Below, piece by piece: positions 16,489-25,989 of a stretch of 64,000 nucleotides of DNA; positions within the stretch are counted from its first letter, which is position 1, and each line of letters starts with the position of its first letter. Both the position numbers and the translations under genes were made by a program. Below the pieces are notes generated by a model, which saw only the letters and a program-made list of their open reading frames with translations, was not told the origin of the DNA and did no database searches. This DNA comes from an uncultured Acetatifactor sp. (GTDB lineage: Bacteria > Bacillota > Clostridia > Lachnospirales > Lachnospiraceae): the NCBI GenBank assembly GCA_910580225.1, contig CAJTXE010000025.1, positions 5,024 through 69,023 on the forward strand, given 5' to 3'.

Positions 16489-18147
16489 CTAGCGCAGGCG
16501 GAATGTTTTCACCAGCTGCCTGAGCAGACCGGCCTGGCCGCTGAGTTCTTCACTGGTAGCCGAGCTTTCCTGGGCCGTGGCGGAATTCGTCTGGGCAACG
16601 CTTGCGATCTGGCTGATCTGGCTCTGGACCTGTTCCATGGCCTCCGCCTGGGTCCTGGCATCCACGGCGATATCGTTGATGGTTCCCACGATTCCCTGGG
16701 CCTGGGTAACCGCGCCCTCCAACTGCCTGGCCGTTGCGTCCGCAATCAGCGCTCCCTCTCCCACAGCGGCGATGGAACGCTCGATAAGAACCGCCGTAGA
16801 GCGGGAAGCTTCCGCCGTCTTGCCCGCCAGGTTTCTGACCTCCCCGGACACCACCGCAAAGCCCTTGCCTGCCTCTCCTGCCCGGGCAGCCTCCACGGAA
16901 GCATTCAGCGCCAGAATATTGGTCTGAAATGCGATATCCTCTATGGCCTTAATGATTTTCCCGATTTCGCTTGAACTGTTGTTTATCTTCTCCATGGCAG
17001 CCATCATTTCCTGCATTTTCTGATTGCTCTCCGTCAGCTGCCTGCCCATTTCCCCGGCCTGCTGCTGCGCCTGGCCCGCATTGTCCGCCGTCTGCCTGAT
17101 CCGGCCCGCGACTTCCTCCATGGCGCTCTCCAGCCCTTCCACCGCGCCTGTCTGGGCCACGGACCCCTGGCTCAATCCCTGGGCCGCTGCGGACATCTGG
17201 GCCGCCCCGCCTGAAACGCACTCGGAGCTGACCACAATCTGGCTTATGGTTTTGTCAAGCTTCCCGAGAATGTCGTTCAGGGAAGTACGGATGGCAGCAA
17301 AATCCCCCACATATTCCTGATTGCTCTGAACCGTCAGATCTCCCTCCGCTATGGCCTCCAACATTTGGGAAATCTCTCCTATGTAGCTGCGCAGACGGCT
17401 GATGGTCTGGTCAAAGCTCTTCGCCAGAACGCCGATCTCATCATTGGAATAAACGCCTGCCTGCATATTCCGGTTCATCTCAAGCCCCAGATTCCCCTGC
17501 TCCAATGATTCCGCCAATACGGTCAGGCGGTAAAGCGGCCTGGAAACCGTCTTCTTCAGGTAAGCGCCTACCACAAGAATTCCCGCAATAATCAGCGCCA
17601 TGCCCACGAGGAAGGACAAAAATATCGTGAGATTGATCTGCCTGGCCACATCCGCCATGGAAATCCCGGCGAAGATCAGCCCGTTTATCCTGCCTTCCCC
17701 GTCCCTTGTGGGCACATAGGAACATAAATGATTTTCACCCAGAATAGACGCCTGGCCCACATATGCCTGCCCCTGCTCCAATACCACCCTGGACAGCTCA
17801 TCGGAAAGCCTGGTGCCCACGGCCCGCTGTCCGTCCTGTTGGATTGTGGTATAGGCCCTCTCGTCTCCGTGGAATATGGTAAATTCACATCCCATCTGGC
17901 TGCTGAGGGCATCCAGAAGCTCCGTCTTGTCCTCCGGCCCTGTATAATTCTCCAGTTCATAGGCCAGTACATTGGTTCCGCTTACACATACATCCTGCAT
18001 CATGGACATGGTAAGCCGGTAAAACATCAATACACAGAGCATCACCACTACGATTATGCTCACTCCAAGCATCAGCGCCACCAGGTTCCCCACCTTACGG
18101 CCGATTCGTTTGCCTTTCCGTACCGATTTAGAATGATTCTCGTCCAT
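16489..18147 (-). CDS. methyl-accepting chemotaxis protein
   Basis: A 552-residue transmembrane chemoreceptor. Transmembrane helix 1 (about 22-48) and helix 2 (about 186-212) flank a periplasmic-type Cache sensor domain that contains AYVGQASILGENHLCSYVP. A HAMP domain (about 213-310) leads to a coiled-coil signalling domain whose tip EDIAFQTNILALNASVEAAR (20 residues) is the canonical CheA/CheW contact. No CheR pentapeptide tether is visible at the C-terminus (KTFRLR). GGGGAGTGTAGAG precedes the ATG. No che genes lie nearby, so it is an orphan receptor. Confidence 0.95.
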   Translation of the reverse strand: MDENHSKSVRKGKRIGRKVGNLVALMLGVSIIVVVMLCVLMFYRLTMSMMQDVCVSGTNVLAYELENYTGPEDKTELLDALSSQMGCEFTIFHGDERAYTTIQQDGQRAVGTRLSDELSRVVLEQGQAYVGQASILGENHLCSYVPTRDGEGRINGLIFAGISMADVARQINLTIFLSFLVGMALIIAGILVVGAYLKKTVSRPLYRLTVLAESLEQGNLGLEMNRNMQAGVYSNDEIGVLAKSFDQTISRLRSYIGEISQMLEAIAEGDLTVQSNQEYVGDFAAIRTSLNDILGKLDKTISQIVVSSECVSGGAAQMSAAAQGLSQGSVAQTGAVEGLESAMEEVAGRIRQTADNAGQAQQQAGEMGRQLTESNQKMQEMMAAMEKINNSSSEIGKIIKAIEDIAFQTNILALNASVEAARAGEAGKGFAVVSGEVRNLAGKTAEASRSTAVLIERSIAAVGEGALIADATARQLEGAVTQAQGIVGTINDIAVDARTQAEAMEQVQSQISQIASVAQTNSATAQESSATSEELSGQAGLLRQLVKTFRLR

Positions 18148-18395
18148 CTCTACACTCCCCGTCTAATTATAATTGAATCCCCGGAACCCGCTGCCTTTCT
18201 CCGCCCAAGGTTCCGAAAGGTTTTCCGCGCTTCCGCACGGATATCCCCGGGTTTTTGCCGTTCATGGCTCTAAAACACTTTGCCGGAAACTCCCTCTCCG
18301 GCCCGGCTCCTGTCCGCATTATCCGTTTTTCATCTTTTTATTTCTCCTTTCCCGTTTATTCTTCATAGATATCCCCCCAATAAAACACCACAAAA

Positions 18396-18415
18396 AACAA
18401 GGCTTCCGCCCTGTT
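18396..18415 (-). terminator. Rho-independent terminator after the GNAT gene
   Basis: On the minus strand ACAGGGC-GGAA-GCCTTGT is followed by TTTTTTG, about 30 bases after the acetyltransferase stop. The stretch 18148-18395 between this and the chemoreceptor start shows no gene. Confidence 0.75.
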
Positions 18416-18446
18416 TTCCAGATGTGGCATTTTTATGATGTTGAGG

Positions 18447-18863
18447 TCAAAGTCTGTATGCCACATAGGAACCTACAATCTGTCCGTCCTCCATTTTTAC
18501 AGGTGATATGGTAAATCCGTTTTTCACCCAGAGCATGTGGGACGGCAGATTGTTCATATCACAATACGCCCTGACCTGATAGCTACCCTGTTCCTTTGCA
18601 GTCTCCATGCACTTTTTAATCATCAGACTGCCTATCCCTCTGCGCCTGTTCTCCTCCCGAAAGACTTCCACTACGTTGACAAACTCCTCTGTCTTACCCA
18701 CAGGAACCGGGATTTCTCTTCTGAAGGACCAGCAAAAACCCTCTATTTCACTGTTTTCAAGGGCAATGACCAAACTGCCTCCAGAGCGCATTACCTGGGA
18801 AGTATAGGGATATTTTGTTAAAATCAGTTCTTTTTCTTCATCCGTTCCCATTCTGACATCCAT
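18447..18863 (-). CDS. GNAT family N-acetyltransferase
   Basis: A 138-residue GNAT acetyltransferase. The acetyl-CoA binding signature is NRRRGIGSLMIKKCM (Q/RxxGxG/A form). The final strand reads WVKNGFTISPVK. The start at 18863 (MDVRMGTDEEKE) follows GGAGG at eight bases; an ATG at 18878 lies upstream of that site and is rejected. Substrate cannot be told from sequence. It stands alone and ends in a good terminator. Confidence 0.85.
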   Translation of the reverse strand: MDVRMGTDEEKELILTKYPYTSQVMRSGGSLVIALENSEIEGFCWSFRREIPVPVGKTEEFVNVVEVFREENRRRGIGSLMIKKCMETAKEQGSYQVRAYCDMNNLPSHMLWVKNGFTISPVKMEDGQIVGSYVAYRL

Positions 18864-19072
18864 TTGACTTACCTCCATACGTATTTTCTTTTCTTTTACG
18901 ATGTTGGGGGCAAAAAGTGTTTTGCAGGGCCTTTTGACCCTGATATCTTTTTAACAGTATATCACAAATGCCTGTTCTGTTGCAATATTTTGCTGCAAAA
19001 TACCTCCTCCAATACCTCATCTCAAAAAGACAAAAGGCAACAGTTCAGGCCGCCTCTGCTTGTTGCTTTTTA

Positions 19073-19101
19073 TTGACGTGCAGAATTTCCCGTGGTATCC
19101 T
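19073..19101 (+). promoter_or_regulatory. promoter candidate for the second HicB/HicA-like pair
   Basis: TTGACG (19073-19078), a 17-base spacer and TATCCT (19096-19101) precede the DUF1902-like gene by about 125 bases. Confidence 0.45.
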
Positions 19102-19229
19102 TGATGGTGGAAGGATAGTAAAATACACAATGACGCAAGGCGATCGGGTAACCAGGCCTGGATGAAGCATGAATCTTGTTCGTTGTGGTTAAACTTAGAG
19201 CGTTTAAATCTTTGAAGGAGGTATTTACT

Positions 19230-19454
19230 ATGGAATATGTTATCAATTTCACATGGGACAATGAATCTGGTGTATGGATTGCCACCAGCAACGATATCCC
19301 TGGCCTTGTCCTGGAATCAGGATCATTTGATGCACTTCTGGAACGTACAAGGTTTGCAGTACCTGAACTTCTGGAGCTGAATGCAGTTTCCGCCCAACCC
19401 CTTTCCCTGACTTTCAGGTCAGAGCGTCACGAAAGGATGGTAGAAAATGGCTGA
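19230..19454 (+). CDS. DUF1902 / HicB-like antitoxin
   Basis: A 74-residue small HicB-like protein beginning MEYVINFTWDNESGVWIATS, followed by NDIPGLVLESGSFDALLER, the DUF1902 signature. AAGGAGG at 19215-19221 lies at a good distance before the ATG at 19230. The last eight bases overlap the start of the downstream HicA-like gene. It should neutralise that toxin, but the toxin is interrupted (next entry), so the antitoxin may now be a relic. Unlike the complete hicB in this window it has no ribbon-helix-helix domain. Confidence 0.85.
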   Translation: MEYVINFTWDNESGVWIATSNDIPGLVLESGSFDALLERTRFAVPELLELNAVSAQPLSLTFRSERHERMVENG

Positions 19455-19641
19455 ATATGAAAAACAGGTACGCAATATCCTCTCACAGAATGGATGTACC
19501 TTCGTCAGACATGGGAAAGGTGACCATGATATCTGGTACAGTCCGCTGTCAGGGCGGCATGTCACTGTTGATACATAAATCAAGTCACGGCATACTGCGA
19601 ATGCTGTCTTGAAGCAAAGCGGAATAAATTTCAAGTTTTGA
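19447..19641 (+). pseudogene. HicA-like toxin gene broken by an in-frame TAA
   Basis: From ATG 19447 the frame reads MAEYEKQVRNILSQNGC, then FVRHGKGDHDIWYSPLSGR and VTVDT, then TAA at 19576-19578. Past the stop the same frame continues IKSRHTANAVLKQSGINFKF to a TGA at 19639-19641. In family members a lysine is normally found exactly where the stop lies (VDxKIKSRHTAN), so one base change AAA to TAA explains it. The 43-residue product keeps the histidine region but lacks the C-terminal helix. It is either an inactivated toxin or, less likely, a sequencing error. Confidence 0.8.
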
Positions 19642-19733
19642 AATTTCAAGTTTTTAACCAACCAAAAGGCAGCTGCCCTGCAAGACAGCCGCCTCTGCTG
19701 CATCCTAACGCAACACATGACTTTTCTTTTCAA

Positions 19734-21467
19734 TCATTCTCTCCACACCCCGGAAGCCACAAAATGCTCCGCCTGGGCCGAAGCCCTCTGAATCACCGCC
19801 TGGTCATACCCCATCAGCTCCAACAGCCTGATGGCGTTCCTGGTGGTGGCCTTCCCCTCCTTCAGCCTGTAATTGAAGAAAATATCCCCTTCCCGCACCT
19901 CTTCCTCGAAGTGATAATTGTCAAAATCCTTCTGCAGCAGTTCCGTCAGCTCAATGTCATGGGTGGCCGCAAAGCAGAGGATTCCGGAACTGCCCAGGGA
20001 CTTCAGAATCTGCGTGGAAGCCGCGATGCGTTCCACCGTATTGGTTCCCCGGAGCACTTCGTCCACAAAGCAGAGAATCCGCCCCTTCCTCTGGGCCGCC
20101 GCATCCAGTATACGTTTCAGCGCTTTTATCTCTACGATATAATAGCTCTCCCCGGAACCCATGTCATCCCGCAGAGCCATAGAGGAATACACCTGGAAAA
20201 AAGGCGCCCTGTAGCGCGCAGCAGCACAGGTGTGAACGGTCTGGGCCAGAATGGCATTCAGGGCAACCATTTTCAGGAAAGTCGACTTGCCGGAAGCGTT
20301 GGAGCCGGTGAGCAGCACGCCCCTCCCTGCCGCAATCCCGTTCTTCACCGGGTTGTTCAGCAGGGGATGATATCCCGCTTCCAACACTATCTCTTCCTCC
20401 CCGGTAAATTCCGGCACACACCATTCTCTACCGGCTTCCCTTAACTCCCCATTCCCCTCTCCGTCCTCTGCCCCGGATGCCTCCAGGGAGATCCGGAAAA
20501 TACCTACGGCAATGGCTGTCTCCACATATCCCATCACCTGAATCAGCGTATCCACATCCTCCTGATGCCCTCGCAGCACCTTCAGCATACCGTTAAACTT
20601 GATCAGATCCACATGGAAAACCATACGGACATAGTCCATGAAAATAGCCAGAATATCCCCGGAGGCATTTCCACGGTAGGGCGACATAACCCAGCCGGAA
20701 TTGCGTTTCATTCCCTGAAGTCCCGCCCTGGCCTTCCGGATCCGCTCCCACTCCCGACTGCACACAGGCGCATGAACTTTTTCCAGGTCCCCGCAGCTTT
20801 GCATCAGGCGCATAATATAGGAAAAACTGGTGATATAGGGATCGATCTCCCCTTTTTCCTTAAAATACGACACGATATTGTAAATAACCAAAACCGCTAT
20901 TCCCAGGATTGCAGTGGAAAAATTCACCCACAGCAAACCGATCAGGGGCAAAAACAAAACATCGCAGAGAATATGCTTTCTGCTTGACCGCTCACCCAGA
21001 AGGTCCAGATTGTCAAGGTAATCATAGAGGGAATACTTTCCCGTGTAACCCAGTTTCCTGGCTGCAAGCTGCACCTTCACCCGCTGATCCGGATGCTCCA
21101 TGAAGAAACATATGGTCTCCTCCAGATGCGCCAGTTCCTCCCCGCTCTGCCGCAGCGTCCGCAGTGTATAATATAAATACTCCTCCCCGGAAGCGGAAAG
21201 GGTATAATTCATTCGTTTGAAAATTTCATCCATCCCCAGGTCATTCCAGGTGATATCGTCCAGCTGTCCTCCCGTCTCATGTCTGCGGAAATAGCTGTCC
21301 ATCCTGGCAAACCGTTCCAGGGCATACTCTTTTTCGTTTAAACTGCAGAAATCTTCCCGCAGCCTGGCGATAAACCTCTGCTCTTCCTTTCGGGACCTTA
21401 CGGCCTCCATCCCAAAAATCACCGCCACAAAAGCCAACATGGCAGCCATGAAAACCAGGTATTCCAT
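19734..21467 (-). CDS. MutS-related membrane ATPase
   Basis: A 577-residue protein with a MutS-type ATPase domain but no mismatch-recognition domain. It has an N-terminal transmembrane helix (3-20) and two more hydrophobic helices (about 166-182 and 184-202). A MutS core/lever region follows. The ATPase shows Walker A TGSNASGKST (387-396), then FVDEVLRGTN (Walker B with signature) and the MutS histidine AATHDIELTEL. These short MutS-like proteins are common in Firmicutes and are not proven mismatch-repair enzymes; the membrane anchor argues for another role. AGGGG precedes the ATG. Confidence 0.88.
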   Translation of the reverse strand: MEYLVFMAAMLAFVAVIFGMEAVRSRKEEQRFIARLREDFCSLNEKEYALERFARMDSYFRRHETGGQLDDITWNDLGMDEIFKRMNYTLSASGEEYLYYTLRTLRQSGEELAHLEETICFFMEHPDQRVKVQLAARKLGYTGKYSLYDYLDNLDLLGERSSRKHILCDVLFLPLIGLLWVNFSTAILGIAVLVIYNIVSYFKEKGEIDPYITSFSYIMRLMQSCGDLEKVHAPVCSREWERIRKARAGLQGMKRNSGWVMSPYRGNASGDILAIFMDYVRMVFHVDLIKFNGMLKVLRGHQEDVDTLIQVMGYVETAIAVGIFRISLEASGAEDGEGNGELREAGREWCVPEFTGEEEIVLEAGYHPLLNNPVKNGIAAGRGVLLTGSNASGKSTFLKMVALNAILAQTVHTCAAARYRAPFFQVYSSMALRDDMGSGESYYIVEIKALKRILDAAAQRKGRILCFVDEVLRGTNTVERIAASTQILKSLGSSGILCFAATHDIELTELLQKDFDNYHFEEEVREGDIFFNYRLKEGKATTRNAIRLLELMGYDQAVIQRASAQAEHFVASGVWRE

Positions 21468-21796
21468 ATACCCCTATCCTCCCGTTTCTTCCATTTCTTC
21501 CATATAAAATATACTATAAAATATATCGAACTAAAGATACCGTTCAGACCGTACGCTGAACCATTCCCATCCCCGCTGCTGCCCCGTCACGCCAATGCGA
21601 CGGCGGCCCGTGGTCTGCCTTTGTTCTCTTAAAAGTAAATTTTCTCCTTATTTCACCATACAGCAGAATTCACTTGATATTACGGCCTGCATAGTGTTAC
21701 AGTCTGCATGACTGCCTGCTCCACTGATCAAGATTACTTACTTTATCCACCGGCAGGCGGTGTCCGGCTTTTCCGGCTTCACCCCGTCAAAAGAGA
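21468..21796. other. gap without a visible gene
   Basis: No convincing coding frame is seen. An AT-rich stretch next to the MutS-like start (21500-21535) may hold its promoter. A GTTCAG/CTGAAC hairpin lies at 21544-21563. The rest shows no recognisable structure. Confidence 0.5.
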
Positions 21797-21822
21797 AGGA
21801 CCGGCAAAAGCGCGCCGGCCCT
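21797..21822 (-). terminator. terminator after the NCS2 permease
   Basis: On the minus strand AGGGCCGGC and GCCGGTCCT pair around GCGCTTTT and are followed by TCTCTTTT, nine bases after the permease stop. Confidence 0.7.
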
Positions 21823-21830
21823 TTTCCCGC

Positions 21831-23198
21831 CTACAGGAAAATATACTTGAGAATAAACAGCACCGTCAGCACATACATCAGGATGCTCACTTTGCCCTTG
21901 GCCTTTCCTGTGCACAGATGCAGAATCGTCCAGGAAATCACGCCCATGGCGATACCCTCGGAAATACTGTACATCAGCGGCATGGAAAGAATGCACAGAA
22001 ATGCGGGAATGGCTTCCACCATATTCTCCCAGTTAATCTTGGCAACGGAGGCGATCATATAAAATCCCACAATGATCAGGGCCGGAGCCGTTGCAAAGGA
22101 AGGAATGGTGAGAAACAGGGGAGAGAAAATCACGGACAGCAGGAACAGCAGTCCCGTAGTCACTGCGGTCAGTCCGGTTCTTCCGCCTTCCGTAACGCCG
22201 GACGCGCTCTCCACAAAAGTGGTGGTGGTAGAAGTACCCAATACCGCTCCGGCACTGGTGGCAATGGCATCCGCCAGAAGTGCGCCCTTGATCCTGGGCA
22301 GTTTGCCGTCCTTATCCAACATATTGGCCTTGGAGGACACACCGATCAGCGTGCCAAGGGTATCGAAAATATCTACAAATAGAAACGCAAAAATGACCAC
22401 GATGAATTCCGTCACATTTTTCAGCGCCCCGAAATCCGCCTTGAATACCTGCCCGAAGGTTTTTCCCAGAGAAGAAAAATCAAAGGAGACAAATGCCGTC
22501 GGGATTACGGAATACATGCCCAGTTCCGGATTGGGCTGATACAGCCCCGCAAGTTCGCAGACAATGCCCAGAACCCAGGTCAGCAGGATACCGAAGAGAA
22601 TGCCTCCCTTCACCTTCTTCACCAAAAGGAATCCGGTGATCAGCACGCCCACAAGCGCCAGAAGCGCACCCATGCCCACGGAACTGAAATCCGCCTTGAA
22701 GTTCTGGTAGCTCACCAGTGTGGAATCATTGTTTACCACAATCTTTGCATTCTGCAGGCCGATAAAGGCAATGAACAGACCGATGCCTGCGCTCACCGCG
22801 GATTTCAGCGTCATGGGGATGGCATTAAAGATGGCCTCCCTGACATTGGTCACCGACAGCACAATGAAGATCAGACCTTCCGCAAATACAGCCAACAGGG
22901 CAATCTGCCAGGAATACCCGTAAGTGATGACCACCGTATAGGCGAAATAGGCGTTGAGACCCATTCCGGGAGCCAGCGCAAAGGGGTAATTGGCAAGCAG
23001 CGCCATCAATACGGTGCCCAAAAAAGATGCCAGTGCCGTTGCCAGCAGCACTGCATTCGCATCCATTCCCGAAGCGGAAAGGATACTGGGATTCACGGCA
23101 AGAATATACGCCATGGTCATAAAGGTAGTGATACCCGCCATAACCTCTGTCTTCACATTCGTGCCGTTTTCCTTCAGTTTGAAAAACTTCTCCAACAT
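21831..23198 (-). CDS. NCS2-family purine permease (AzgA/PbuG-like)
   Basis: A 455-residue membrane transporter with about 13-14 hydrophobic helices. It matches the AzgA/PbuG branch that imports adenine, guanine or hypoxanthine by proton symport: the N-terminus MLEKFFKLKENGTNVKTE, then the motifs GMGLNAYFAYTVV and the FVDIFDTLGTLIGV loop with conserved acidic residues. The start at 23198 follows AGGAGGGAAAAAC; an upstream in-frame ATG has no site. It is the last gene of the salvage cluster. No purine riboswitch is visible in the 88 bases before it. Confidence 0.93.
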   Translation of the reverse strand: MLEKFFKLKENGTNVKTEVMAGITTFMTMAYILAVNPSILSASGMDANAVLLATALASFLGTVLMALLANYPFALAPGMGLNAYFAYTVVITYGYSWQIALLAVFAEGLIFIVLSVTNVREAIFNAIPMTLKSAVSAGIGLFIAFIGLQNAKIVVNNDSTLVSYQNFKADFSSVGMGALLALVGVLITGFLLVKKVKGGILFGILLTWVLGIVCELAGLYQPNPELGMYSVIPTAFVSFDFSSLGKTFGQVFKADFGALKNVTEFIVVIFAFLFVDIFDTLGTLIGVSSKANMLDKDGKLPRIKGALLADAIATSAGAVLGTSTTTTFVESASGVTEGGRTGLTAVTTGLLFLLSVIFSPLFLTIPSFATAPALIIVGFYMIASVAKINWENMVEAIPAFLCILSMPLMYSISEGIAMGVISWTILHLCTGKAKGKVSILMYVLTVLFILKYIFL

Positions 23199-23286
23199 GT
23201 TTTTCCCTCCTGTGTAGTTTGATATAACAATCAGCAACATATCATAAAACGCATATCCCACACCCGGACCCTGCCGGAAAAGCCTG

Positions 23287-24591
23287 CTACGTGTGTAATA
23301 TACGGTTTACAATCCTCTCACACCTGGCGTAAATATCCTCCCGGCTTTCCCCTACATGAAATTCACCGTCAAGGTACAGAATCCTGCCGTTTACCATGGT
23401 CATGCGGATATTGGACTTGCTCCCGCTGTACACCAGATTCTTGGGTATATTGTGAATGGGCTGCATATTGGGCTGATGCAGGTCAACCAGAATCAGATCT
23501 GCCAGCTTTCCCGCTGCCAGCCGGTCCGCCTCCTCAAGCCCCATGGCGCCTGCGCCTCCCGCCGTGGCCATGCGCAGCACCTCCGCCGCATCCAGACTGG
23601 CCGCATCGCCCTCCCTGATCTTGCTCAAGCCAGATACCAGGAACATTTCCCGGAACATATCCAGACAGTTATTACTGGCAGGCCCGTCCGTGCCCACAGC
23701 CACGGGAATGCCCCTGTCCACATACGCCGCAATGGGCGCGATTCCACTGGCCAGTTTTACATTGGAGGCCGGATTTGTCACCACATACAATCCGCGCCGT
23801 TCGAAGACATCCATGTCTTCTTCCGTCATGTGGACACAATGGTAACCGCCCCCGCCGTATTCGAACATCCCAAGGCTGTCCAGAAACACCGCAGGCGTCA
23901 TCCCATAACGCAGCCTGCATCCCTCCACCTCCGCCTTCGTCTCCGCCAGATGGGTAAATACCGGCTGCCTGTATTTACTGGCAAGGCCCGCCACCCCCTT
24001 CAGCAGCTGGGCAGAACAGGTGTATTCCGAGTGAAAACCAAACCTGTAGCTGATCAGCGGATTCCCGTCATTCCATTTCAGATATTCCTGCTCCTGCTGC
24101 TCCAGGGAGGAGGTAAAATCGTTCAGGCCGCTTGTGAGCACACACCGCATCCCCATATCCACACAGGCCCTGGCTGTGGCCTCCGGCTGCAGATACATGT
24201 CAAATATGGCGGTAATCCCTGATGTAAGATACTCCAGAACCGCCAGTCTCACCAGATGATACATATCCTCCCCGGACAGCCTGGCTTCCATGGGAAACAC
24301 CTTCTCCTGAAGCCACTGCTGCAGCGGCACATCGTCTGCATAGGAACGCAGAAACGTCATTGCCGAATGGGTGTGGGCATTTTTAAAACCCGGCATCAGC
24401 AGATCGCCCCTGCAGTCCAGTTCCAGATCCCAGGGAATCTCCGATATCCCGGGAATCTCCGAGGCCCTTTCCCCCACATCCGGCCTGTCCTCCGTCACAT
24501 ACACAATCCTCTCGTCCCTCACCCACACTTCTCCCCAAAACACGCCCTCTTCCCCTGTCAGAATACGGGCATTGTACAGTCTGGTCCTCAC
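23287..24591 (-). CDS. amidohydrolase, MTA/SAH deaminase-like
   Basis: A 434-residue metal-dependent aminohydrolase of the TrzA/AtzB/MtaD group. Metal ligands are in NAHTHSAM, THLAETKAE, HCVHMTEED and GTDGPASNNCLD. The FLRSYADDVPLQQWL segment is typical of 5-methylthioadenosine/S-adenosylhomocysteine deaminases, but guanine or other adenosine-analogue deaminases share the fold. It starts with GTG at 24591, overlapping the cytidine deaminase TGA by four bases (GTGA). Between a deaminase, a PNP and a purine permease, a role in purine ring or nucleoside salvage is likely; the exact substrate is inferred. Confidence 0.85.
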   Translation of the reverse strand: MRTRLYNARILTGEEGVFWGEVWVRDERIVYVTEDRPDVGERASEIPGISEIPWDLELDCRGDLLMPGFKNAHTHSAMTFLRSYADDVPLQQWLQEKVFPMEARLSGEDMYHLVRLAVLEYLTSGITAIFDMYLQPEATARACVDMGMRCVLTSGLNDFTSSLEQQEQEYLKWNDGNPLISYRFGFHSEYTCSAQLLKGVAGLASKYRQPVFTHLAETKAEVEGCRLRYGMTPAVFLDSLGMFEYGGGGYHCVHMTEEDMDVFERRGLYVVTNPASNVKLASGIAPIAAYVDRGIPVAVGTDGPASNNCLDMFREMFLVSGLSKIREGDAASLDAAEVLRMATAGGAGAMGLEEADRLAAGKLADLILVDLHQPNMQPIHNIPKNLVYSGSKSNIRMTMVNGRILYLDGEFHVGESREDIYARCERIVNRILHT

Positions 24592-25031
24592 CTGATCGAC
24601 TCACCTCCAAATCCGAAAGGAAGCAGCTCCTGAAATTCATATGCCTTATAATCGGAAACGCTCCTCGCCACCAATACCCGGAATCCCTTCCCGGCAAACT
24701 CCTGCATCACCTGCCTGCAGATACCGCAGGGATAAGCGTACTCCTCCGGCGCGCAGCCCTCCATGCCCCCTGCGACGGCAATGGCGCTGAATTTACGCCT
24801 GCCCTGGCTCACCGCCCTGAAGATGGCAGTCCGCTCCGCGCAGTTGGCGGCGCCGTAGGAGGCATTCTCGATATTGCCCCCCTGGAAAATCTCCCCCTCT
24901 TCCGTCAGCAGCGCAGCCCCCACCGCATAATGGGAATAAGGGACATACGCCATGGCCCTTGCCTCCAAGGCAGCCTTCACCAGTTCCTCATCCCGGGGAT
25001 GCCCGGCCCTTTTCTTCTCTTCTCCGCCCAT
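24588..25031 (-). CDS. cdd: cytidine deaminase
   Basis: A 147-residue tetrameric-type cytidine deaminase, turning cytidine and deoxycytidine into uridine forms. The zinc site is NCAERTA (cysteine plus catalytic glutamate) and PCGICRQ (two cysteines). The substrate loop GGNIENASYGA is present. An ATG at 25031 follows AGAGGTG; an in-frame GTG at 25055 is possible but lacks a site. Overlap with the amidohydrolase gene shows they are co-translated. Confidence 0.95.
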   Translation of the reverse strand: MGGEEKKRAGHPRDEELVKAALEARAMAYVPYSHYAVGAALLTEEGEIFQGGNIENASYGAANCAERTAIFRAVSQGRRKFSAIAVAGGMEGCAPEEYAYPCGICRQVMQEFAGKGFRVLVARSVSDYKAYEFQELLPFGFGGESIR

Positions 25032-25135
25032 ATTTTCACCTCTGTCCGGACTCACCCGGCTTCCTTCCCCTGCATTTCCGAAAACCCCAGTCCCTTCCTG
25101 ATTCCGAAGGAAACGGTTCCGCCCTGTCCGGCCTG

Positions 25136-25960
25136 CTATGCCAGTTCCTTCACCACTTCCGTCACCAGTTTTTTGAACTGGGGCGCCGCCAGGTCAGCCG
25201 CCTCCTGGACTTCCTTATGGCTTAGGGGATTTGCCGTCATTCCGGCCGCCAGATTGCTGATACATGAAATACCGCATATCTTCATGCCCATGTGATTGGC
25301 CGCAATAGCCTCCGCCACCGTGCTCATTCCCACCGCGTCACAGCCCAACATCCGGAGCATGCGGATATCCGCCGGGGATTCATAAGAAGGCCCGGTCAGC
25401 TGCACATAGACCCCTTCCTGAAGGAAAATCCGGTTTTCCCTGGCCTTTCTCCGAATCAGCTTCTGCAGATCCCTGTCATAGACCTCACTCATATCAGGAA
25501 ACCGGGTTCCCAGTTGGTCTATATTGGGTCCGATAAGCGGATTGGGGGCAAATGCCGCGATATGATCCTTGATCATCATCAGATCCCCTGCCTGGAAAGA
25601 GGTATTCACGCCTCCCGCCGCATTGGTGAGAAACAGCGTCTCCGCCCCCATAAGCTTCAGCAGCCGGATGGGAAGCACCACATCGCTGATGGGATATCCC
25701 TCATAATAATGCACCCTGCCCTTCATACAGGCCACGGGCACGTCTCCCACATAGCCGAAAATAAACTTTCCCGCATGTCCCGGCACAGTGGAAACGGGAA
25801 ACTGCTCTATGTCCCCATAGGGCAGCTCATGCTCCACCCCAACCGTCTCCGCGAAATCCCCCAGGCCGGACCCCAGTACCAACGCCACCCTGGGCACAAA
25901 CTCCGTCTTCCGTCTGACATTTTCATAACACCTTAACAGTTTTTCGTACACCTCGCCCAT
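25136..25960 (-). CDS. purine nucleoside phosphorylase (trimeric type)
   Basis: A 274-residue class I PNP that splits inosine, guanosine and deoxy forms with phosphate. Motifs: LVLGSGLGDFAE at the phosphate site, VPGHAGKFIFG, FLTNAAGGVN, and GCDAVGMSTVAEAIAANHMG with the purine-binding region. The start at 25960 (MGEVYEKLLR) follows GGACGGAGAGAG; the longer in-frame reading overlaps the upstream gene with non-homologous residues. Being 29 bases after the GtrII-like gene and 104 before cdd, it begins the salvage set. Confidence 0.94.
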   Translation of the reverse strand: MGEVYEKLLRCYENVRRKTEFVPRVALVLGSGLGDFAETVGVEHELPYGDIEQFPVSTVPGHAGKFIFGYVGDVPVACMKGRVHYYEGYPISDVVLPIRLLKLMGAETLFLTNAAGGVNTSFQAGDLMMIKDHIAAFAPNPLIGPNIDQLGTRFPDMSEVYDRDLQKLIRRKARENRIFLQEGVYVQLTGPSYESPADIRMLRMLGCDAVGMSTVAEAIAANHMGMKICGISCISNLAAGMTANPLSHKEVQEAADLAAPQFKKLVTEVVKELA

Positions 25961-25989
25961 CTCTCTCCGTCCTTTCCCCGAGTCAGACC

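Noticed and set aside
23199..23286. Purine riboswitch before the NCS2 permease
   Set aside because: Only 88 bases are available and no aptamer-like pairing is visible.
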